Part shown: piece by piece, positions 7,157-10,636 of the stretch
Position numbering within the stretch: position 1 is the stretch's first letter
Layout: each line of letters begins with the position of its first letter
NCBI GenBank assembly: GCA_902512865.1
Contig: CABXKZ010000018.1
Coordinates: 1-10,636, forward strand
DNA: 10,636 nt
Source: an uncultured marine group I thaumarchaeote
GTDB lineage: Archaea; Thermoproteota; Nitrososphaeria; Nitrososphaerales; Nitrosopumilaceae
Reading direction: 5' to 3'
Translations under genes and position numbers: made by a program
Notes under the pieces: model-generated
The model's input: only the letters and a program-made list of their open reading frames with translations
Told to the model about the DNA's origin: nothing
Databases searched by the model: none

Positions 7157-7810
7157 ATGGCAGTAATTGGAGAAAAAGCACCAAATCTCAAACTAGGAAA
7201 ATGGGTTCAAGGAATGGATACAAATTTTGACAAAGAAGGAGATAATGTCAAATTAGTTGAAGTGTTCCAAGTAAATTGCCCAGGATGTTTTATGCATTCA
7301 ATTCCAGAAATAATTAACATTTATCAAAAATTCAAAGGAGATGGATTAACTGTCATGGGCGTAGCAACAGCATTTGAAGATTATGATAAAAATACGCTAG
7401 AAAACTTGGAAATGCTTCTTACAACAGGAGAAGTTGTTGGAGATACAAAACAAGCATTATCTCAATATGGTCAACTTGATGAAGGAAAATTATCATATAA
7501 AATTCCATATCCAGTTGCAATGGACTCATTAGTAAAAGCAGGAGAGCCAACCAAAGAAAAAATGACTGCATTTATCAAAAATCAGCTTCCAGATTTTGAC
7601 TCACAACCAGATGATTACAAAGAACAGATTTTTTCCAGAGTAAAAGAATATTTCAAATCAAAAGAATATTCAGCAGAGACATTTGAGATGTACTCATTAC
7701 AAGGAACCCCATCTACGATTTTAGTGGATAGAAAAGGAATATTACGTGATGTCTCATTTGGTCAGACAGCAAATTTGGAATCTATGATTGAAAAATTATT
7801 AAATGAATAA
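7157..7810 (+). CDS. Thioredoxin-fold redoxin (TlpA/AhpC-TSA-like) with CPGC site
   Basis: This is a 217-residue protein beginning MAVIGEKAPNLKLGKWVQG, the typical GxxAPxF-like entry strand of peroxiredoxin/TlpA proteins. The active site is NCPGCF (C41, C44) after the EVFQV strand, and the thioredoxin cis-Pro lies in QGTPSTILVDRKG (T184-P185). It would be a thiol-disulfide oxidoreductase. There is no signal peptide, so it should act in the cytosol, unlike secreted TlpA. About 140 residues separate CPGC from the cis-Pro, larger than in plain thioredoxins. The insert is charged and helical (about 75-175) and includes TFEMYSLQG just before the cis-Pro. I chose the ATG at 7157 over the TTG at 7109: the latter adds 16 unlike residues and would precede the likely transcription start. 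It is convergent with the next gene, with a 12-nt overlap. The substrate cannot be read from the sequence. Confidence 0.85.
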   Translation: MAVIGEKAPNLKLGKWVQGMDTNFDKEGDNVKLVEVFQVNCPGCFMHSIPEIINIYQKFKGDGLTVMGVATAFEDYDKNTLENLEMLLTTGEVVGDTKQALSQYGQLDEGKLSYKIPYPVAMDSLVKAGEPTKEKMTAFIKNQLPDFDSQPDDYKEQIFSRVKEYFKSKEYSAETFEMYSLQGTPSTILVDRKGILRDVSFGQTANLESMIEKLLNE

Positions 7811-8581
7811 TTTTTTGTATTTTCTTAGAACTAACAAACCAATAAAAGAAGTTGCAAGAACTAGTGGTGCAACTTCATAAAATTCAGGAATAACATATGT
7901 TCCAATTATTGTAATCATATTGTCATTTGAATTAAATTTTATATTCAGTATATCATCTTTTATTAAATAATCTGAATTAATTCCGTCTACAAATATCATA
8001 AATTCATTATTTTCAAAAGGCATGATTACATCATCAGATAATTTTACTGATAATTCTCCAGCATCTTCAGTATCAGTTAATGAGAAGATCAATGAATTTG
8101 TGGAAGGATTTGATTCTATCTTATCAACTAGCCCATTAGATATTTTATAATCAATTTTCTCAGATATGTCAAATATGTCCAGATATGTTGTGCCTTGTAG
8201 TTTGATTTCATAATTACCAGCAGGTGCAGAGAATTCAATTGTTACAAATATCGAGTTTTTTCCTTTACTAAATTTTGGAAATAATTCAGTATCATCTAAA
8301 TAAAATCTGAAATCACCGCTAATCAGGGATGATGGGATAACTACTTCTAAGATATTATTTTCAATTGAAGTAGTTATGTCTAGCGTGAGGGATTTGTCAT
8401 TTTTATCAAAATCAAGATTTGAGACCTGTAGATTTCCAGTAGTTTCGATAGTAAATGAACGCTCATCAGTTTTTACAGGAAATGTGTATTTCAGCCCAGT
8501 CATATCTGAAAGTGGGACTGCATCAACAACAGATACAGATCCAGATATTAGTATTAAAATAATTAATAGTAGTTTTATCAT
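7799..8581 (-). CDS. Secreted beta-rich protein with PEF-type C-terminal membrane anchor
   Basis: I do not recognise a named family. The 260-residue product has a clear signal peptide (MIKLLLIILILISGSVSVVDA, cleavage near residue 21). A beta-strand-rich extracellular body follows (about 25-228), with alternating strand patterns such as SFTIETTG, SLTLDITTS and NYEIKLQGTTYLDIF. It ends in PEFYEVAPLVLATSFIGLLVL and then RKYKK. PEF, a hydrophobic helix and a basic tail is the arrangement of archaeal PEF/PEFG-CTERM sorting signals processed by archaeosortases. Here the fourth residue is Tyr, not the Gly of the thaumarchaeal form. It could equally be a plain membrane-anchored surface protein. Its ATG overlaps the rpl15e stop (ATGA), so it is translated downstream of a ribosomal protein. 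No Cys and no catalytic motif were seen. Confidence 0.85.
   Translation of the reverse strand: MIKLLLIILILISGSVSVVDAVPLSDMTGLKYTFPVKTDERSFTIETTGNLQVSNLDFDKNDKSLTLDITTSIENNILEVVIPSSLISGDFRFYLDDTELFPKFSKGKNSIFVTIEFSAPAGNYEIKLQGTTYLDIFDISEKIDYKISNGLVDKIESNPSTNSLIFSLTDTEDAGELSVKLSDDVIMPFENNEFMIFVDGINSDYLIKDDILNIKFNSNDNMITIIGTYVIPEFYEVAPLVLATSFIGLLVLRKYKKLFI
7811..7823 (+). terminator. T-rich terminator after the redoxin gene
   Basis: Immediately after the TAA come six T, then gta, then four more T, with no stem-loop. This is a good candidate for factor-independent archaeal termination. It lies inside the 3' end of the opposite-strand gene. Confidence 0.45.
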
Positions 8582-9045
8582 GCAGCAGCAGAAATTACTC
8601 GTTTTCGCATTTCTTTATCTTTTATAATTCTTGGATGTGATGGATCTGCTAGAATTACCTCATACCAATAATGTTTGCCATCTTTGTATAAGAAATAAGA
8701 ACCTAAAAGTTTCATATTTGGATATCTTTCAAGTACACGTCTATTTGCTACAGTTTTCATATCATCATCTTGCTTTATTCTAGTTACACCCAAATGTTTT
8801 GGACGCCTACCACCACGTGGTCTTTGGCGTCTCATTCCACCAGAACCAACTCTCATTCGAATTACAATGATGCCTTGTTTTGCTTTATACCCAAGTCTTC
8901 TTGCACGAAGAAGTCTGCTAGGTCTCTCAATACGTGTAACTGCATCTTCTTTTCTCCATACAATTGCACGATTTCTTAATTCTGGAGAGTTTTCCTTCCA
9001 CATTTTGTGCCAAACATCATCTTGACTTAGTGTCATTAGATTCAT
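8578..9045 (-). CDS. rpl15e: 50S ribosomal protein L15e
   Basis: L15e is an archaeal/eukaryotic large-subunit protein that binds 23S rRNA. The 155 residues are strongly basic and show the family's signature stretches: VWRKEDAVTRIERPSRLLRA, RRLGYKAKQGIIVIRMRVG (about residues 49-67), GGMRRQRPRGGRRPKHLGV, RRVLERYPNMKLLGSYFLY and WYEVILADPSHPRI. The start is ambiguous between the ATG at 9045 and an in-frame ATG three codons later (9036). I keep 9045 because an aaggggat purine run on the minus strand (about 9055-9061) lies about 10 nt upstream as a partial Shine-Dalgarno. The gene is divergent from the secreted protein gene at 9123, sharing a 77-nt promoter gap, and overlaps its downstream neighbour by 4 nt. 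Confidence 0.96.
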   Translation of the reverse strand: MNLMTLSQDDVWHKMWKENSPELRNRAIVWRKEDAVTRIERPSRLLRARRLGYKAKQGIIVIRMRVGSGGMRRQRPRGGRRPKHLGVTRIKQDDDMKTVANRRVLERYPNMKLLGSYFLYKDGKHYWYEVILADPSHPRIIKDKEMRKRVISAAA

Positions 9046-9093
9046 AGAAAAAAATCCCCTTAATAATCCTATGAGAATTTAGAAAGGAAATTC

Positions 9094-9101
9094 ATTATAT
9101 T
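9094..9101 (+). promoter_or_regulatory. TATA box of the W-repeat secreted protein gene
   Basis: attatatt is centred about 26 nt before the ATG at 9123, exactly where an archaeal TATA box should be for a leaderless mRNA. The purine-rich agaaaggaaa just upstream (9081-9090) could be the BRE. It is the best promoter match in the window. Confidence 0.55.
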
Positions 9102-9122
9102 ACACAGAGATTTTGTGGAAAT

Positions 9123-9785
9123 ATGAGATATTATCTTGCAATATTACTTGGGATGGGGGTAATTTTTTCAGGTAGTGCATTTGCACAATCAACGCAAGAC
9201 ATTGAGATAATACTTTCTTCTTCAACGTACAATTATGGTGATAAATTAGATTATAGAATAATTGTTTCAGAGATTACAGGAGAAGATGCATTTGTATATG
9301 TTACAGATGAGACAGGCAAAAAAAGTCAGATATTAACAATTCCAATTAGGAATACTGAATTAAGAATTGTTTCACCATTTGGGTTTGATAGTGTCATATG
9401 GAAAGAAGGCAAGTATGAATTAGAATTACAGTATTCAGGTGCAATTTCAAATACAGGATTTACAATCTTAGATGATGGTTCTATTGCAATTCCATATTGG
9501 GTAAAAGATGTTGCAAAATTGTGGATAGGTAACCAAGCACCAGATAGGGAGTATGCAAAATCATTACAATATTTGATTAATGAAGAGATAATCATTAATT
9601 CAGAGATTAGCGATGAGCTGAGAATACCAGAGTGGTTCAGAATTACAACTGCATGGTGGGCAGGCAATCAAATTCCAGATGCAGAATATGGAGAGTGTCT
9701 ACAGTATTTGATTAATGAGAAAGTGATTCTTATTCCATATGATCAAGAATCAGTTATAGAAGGTTCATCAGAAAGTACTTTGTGA
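9123..9785 (+). CDS. Secreted protein with an Ig-like domain and two W-rich thaumarchaeal repeats
   Basis: The 220-residue product has a signal peptide (MRYYLAILLGMGVIFSGSAFA, cleavage before Q22). A beta-sandwich-like domain (about 25-118) contains STYNYGDKLDYRIIVSEITG and a KEGKYELELQYSG strand, like the macroglobulin/Ig-type domains of archaeal surface proteins. Two copies of a 36-residue repeat follow: IPYWVKDVAKLWIGNQAPDREY (123 on) and IPEWFRITTAWWAGNQIPDAEY (168 on), each closing with LQYLINE and a short hydrophobic strand. I recognise this IPxWxKxxAxWWAxGxIxDxxFxxxIxYLIxxxII pattern as very common in extracellular proteins of Nitrosopumilus-type archaea, often beside plastocyanin-like domains; its function is not known to me. 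There is no C-terminal membrane segment, so it may be released or held by the S-layer. Its 3' end overlaps the convergent gene by 43 nt. Confidence 0.88.
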   Translation: MRYYLAILLGMGVIFSGSAFAQSTQDIEIILSSSTYNYGDKLDYRIIVSEITGEDAFVYVTDETGKKSQILTIPIRNTELRIVSPFGFDSVIWKEGKYELELQYSGAISNTGFTILDDGSIAIPYWVKDVAKLWIGNQAPDREYAKSLQYLINEEIIINSEISDELRIPEWFRITTAWWAGNQIPDAEYGECLQYLINEKVILIPYDQESVIEGSSESTL

Positions 9786-10540
9786 CTTTTCTTTCCAATT
9801 CCCCACAAGATTAGTGTGATAGTAATACCAATCATCATTGCAATTACAACTGAATAAATAAGAGGACTATAATTAACATTCTTTGCATTTTTTTCCATAT
9901 TAGATAATACACACTCACCATTTTCAAAAACTGTTCCGTCACCACATGAATTCATTAGTTTTTCAAGTTTTTCTTCTTCAGCATTTTTTGCATCTGCGTC
10001 TGCTTGTGCTTGTGCTGCTGCTTCTGCGTTTGCTTGTGCTGCTGCTTCTGCGTCTGCTTGTGCTTGTGCTGCTGCTTCTGCGTCAGCTTGTGCTTGTGCT
10101 GCAGAATTTTCAGCTTGTTGTTCTTGTTCTATCAGAAATGAATTGTTTGCAAGAATAGTACCAATGATTTCTATTTCTTCAGTTCCTGATGAAAGTGAAA
10201 AAGATAAAGTTCTTGAAGTGTCATCTTTTGTTTCCTCAAATTCAATTTCATCACCATCAGATAAGATAAAGAAATCGTCATCAGAATATCCAATCTTTGC
10301 ATCAAAAAAATCTCGTTGAAGAGTGATAGATACATTGCCTTCAGAACCAGTAACTTCTGTTTCAAAGATTAGGGATATAAAATCAAGATCAGCAGTGGCA
10401 GATTTTAAAACTACATTATTTCCAGTATACTCAATATCATAACTAACAGAATCAATATCAGTTGAGACAGTGTCAGCAAATGCCGATGGAATCATTATTG
10501 CGGCAATAAGTACAGTGACATATGCAATATTTAGTTTCAA
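9743..10540 (-). CDS. Surface protein with Ala/Gln-rich stalk and C-terminal membrane anchor
   Basis: I recognise no named family. The 265-residue product has a signal peptide (MKLNIAYVTVLIAAIMIPSA, then FAD; cleavage near 22). A beta-rich globular domain (about 25-135) is followed by a helical stalk of AQAQADAEAA-type repeats (147-184) running into AEEEKLEKLMN. A two-Cys mini-motif SCGDGTVFENGECVL (C199, C210) comes next, then a transmembrane helix (about 226-248) and a short charged cytosolic tail from GKKSHK. The Cys motif resembles short CGxGTxxxxGxCV segments near the end of many thaumarchaeal secreted proteins. The start is a TTG at 10540-10538, 2 nt after the upstream dehydrogenase stop. 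The next in-frame ATG (residue 16) would destroy the signal peptide. A gaggcg on the minus strand within the last dehydrogenase codons can serve as Shine-Dalgarno, so translation is probably coupled. Confidence 0.85.
   Translation of the reverse strand: MKLNIAYVTVLIAAIMIPSAFADTVSTDIDSVSYDIEYTGNNVVLKSATADLDFISLIFETEVTGSEGNVSITLQRDFFDAKIGYSDDDFFILSDGDEIEFEETKDDTSRTLSFSLSSGTEEIEIIGTILANNSFLIEQEQQAENSAAQAQADAEAAAQAQADAEAAAQANAEAAAQAQADADAKNAEEEKLEKLMNSCGDGTVFENGECVLSNMEKNAKNVNYSPLIYSVVIAMMIGITITLILWGIGKKSHKVLSDEPSITDS
9993..10103 (-). repeat. 30-bp tandem repeat coding the Ala/Gln stalk
   Basis: Four head-to-tail units begin at 9993, 10023, 10047 and 10077. Each starts with a tctgcg-type phrase and continues as tgcttgtgcttgtgctgctgct. 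The first and third units are 30 bp and identical, the second has lost one 6-bp step (24 bp), and the last ends diverged at gctgca. All length differences are multiples of 3, so the frame of the stalk is kept. The pattern suggests slippage or unequal recombination. Confidence 0.88.
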
Positions 10541-10542
10541 TC

Positions 10543-10636
10543 CTAGATAACGCCTCTAAGGATTTGTATTATCTTTTCTGCTATAACATTTGCAGCTAAA
10601 GACTGAGCTTCTTTTGTCTGAGCGCCCATGTGAGGC
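10543..10636 (-). CDS. C-terminus of a D-2-hydroxyacid dehydrogenase, probably 3-phosphoglycerate dehydrogenase (5' partial)
   Basis: Only the last 30 codons are present. They read PHMGAQTKEAQ, then SLAANVIAEKIIQILRGVI and stop. The PHxGxQTxEAQ segment holds the catalytic His of the NAD-dependent D-isomer-specific 2-hydroxyacid dehydrogenases and is followed by the closing helix of the family. In SerA this enzyme oxidises 3-phosphoglycerate in the first step of serine synthesis. The protein ends directly after the helix, so there is no C-terminal ACT domain, which would make it a short-form, serine-insensitive type. The close relatives glyoxylate reductase and D-lactate dehydrogenase cannot be excluded from 30 residues. 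The stop is 2 nt before the TTG start of the surface-protein gene, so the two are probably co-transcribed. Confidence 0.85.
   Translation of the reverse strand, partial: PHMGAQTKEAQSLAANVIAEKIIQILRGVI

Noticed and set aside
9046..9122. tRNA or riboswitch in the rpl15e/secreted-protein gap
   Set aside because: The 77 nt are AT-rich with a TATA box and a purine run only; no paired structure is evident.
9993..10103. CRISPR-like array
   Set aside because: Units abut with no unique spacers and stay in frame within a coding gene; it is a coding minisatellite.
9946..10158. Plus-strand Leu/Val-rich open frame through the tandem repeat
   Set aside because: It is the antisense reading of the Ala/Gln repeat; a low-complexity LVLLLLRLL product with no start signal is a shadow.
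1..10636. Mobile element, phage or defence island
   Set aside because: No transposase, integrase, terminal repeats or att-like sites; composition is even and the genes are chromosomal core or surface genes of one style.

Overview
The window is AT-rich chromosomal DNA of an archaeon, most likely a marine ammonia-oxidising thaumarchaeon (Nitrosopumilus-like). The support is an archaeal/eukaryotic-type ribosomal protein L15e, a complete NurA-HerA-Mre11-Rad50 operon, archaeal TATA elements about 26 nt before start codons (leaderless transcripts), secreted proteins with the W-rich C-terminal repeat and CxxG/NGEC mini-motif I associate with Nitrosopumilus, and a PEF-type C-terminal anchor. The lineage call is from recognition of protein style, not from a search.

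Layout. 1-923 (+): 3' part of a gene whose product ends in two universal-stress-protein-like domains, probably the cytoplasmic tail of an APC amino-acid permease. 1018-6586 (+): nurA, herA, mre11 and rad50, with junctions of -4, +1 and -11 nt, i.e. one tightly coupled DNA end-resection operon. 6583-7071 (-): a small HEAT-repeat protein with two His-Glu motifs closely resembling half of deoxyhypusine hydroxylase; its stop overlaps the rad50 stop. 7157-7810 (+): cytosolic TlpA/AhpC-like thioredoxin-fold protein with a CPGC site, divergent from the HEAT gene. 9045-7799 (-): rpl15e overlapping by ATGA with a secreted, membrane-anchored protein. 9123-9785 (+): secreted protein with two W-rich repeats, divergent from rpl15e. 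10636-9743 (-): the last 30 codons of a D-2-hydroxyacid (3-phosphoglycerate) dehydrogenase followed 2 nt later by a surface protein with an Ala/Gln-rich stalk encoded by a 30-bp tandem repeat.

The genes are packed very tightly: every intergenic gap is under 100 nt and three convergent pairs overlap at their 3' ends (4, 12 and 43 nt). NurA, HerA, Mre11 and Rad50 would act together to process double-strand breaks into 3' single-stranded tails for homologous recombination. The other genes are not obviously linked to that job. The most interesting item is the half-size deoxyhypusine-hydroxylase-like protein, because archaea are not generally credited with a known deoxyhypusine hydroxylase. No tRNA, rRNA, CRISPR array, insertion sequence or phage gene was seen.
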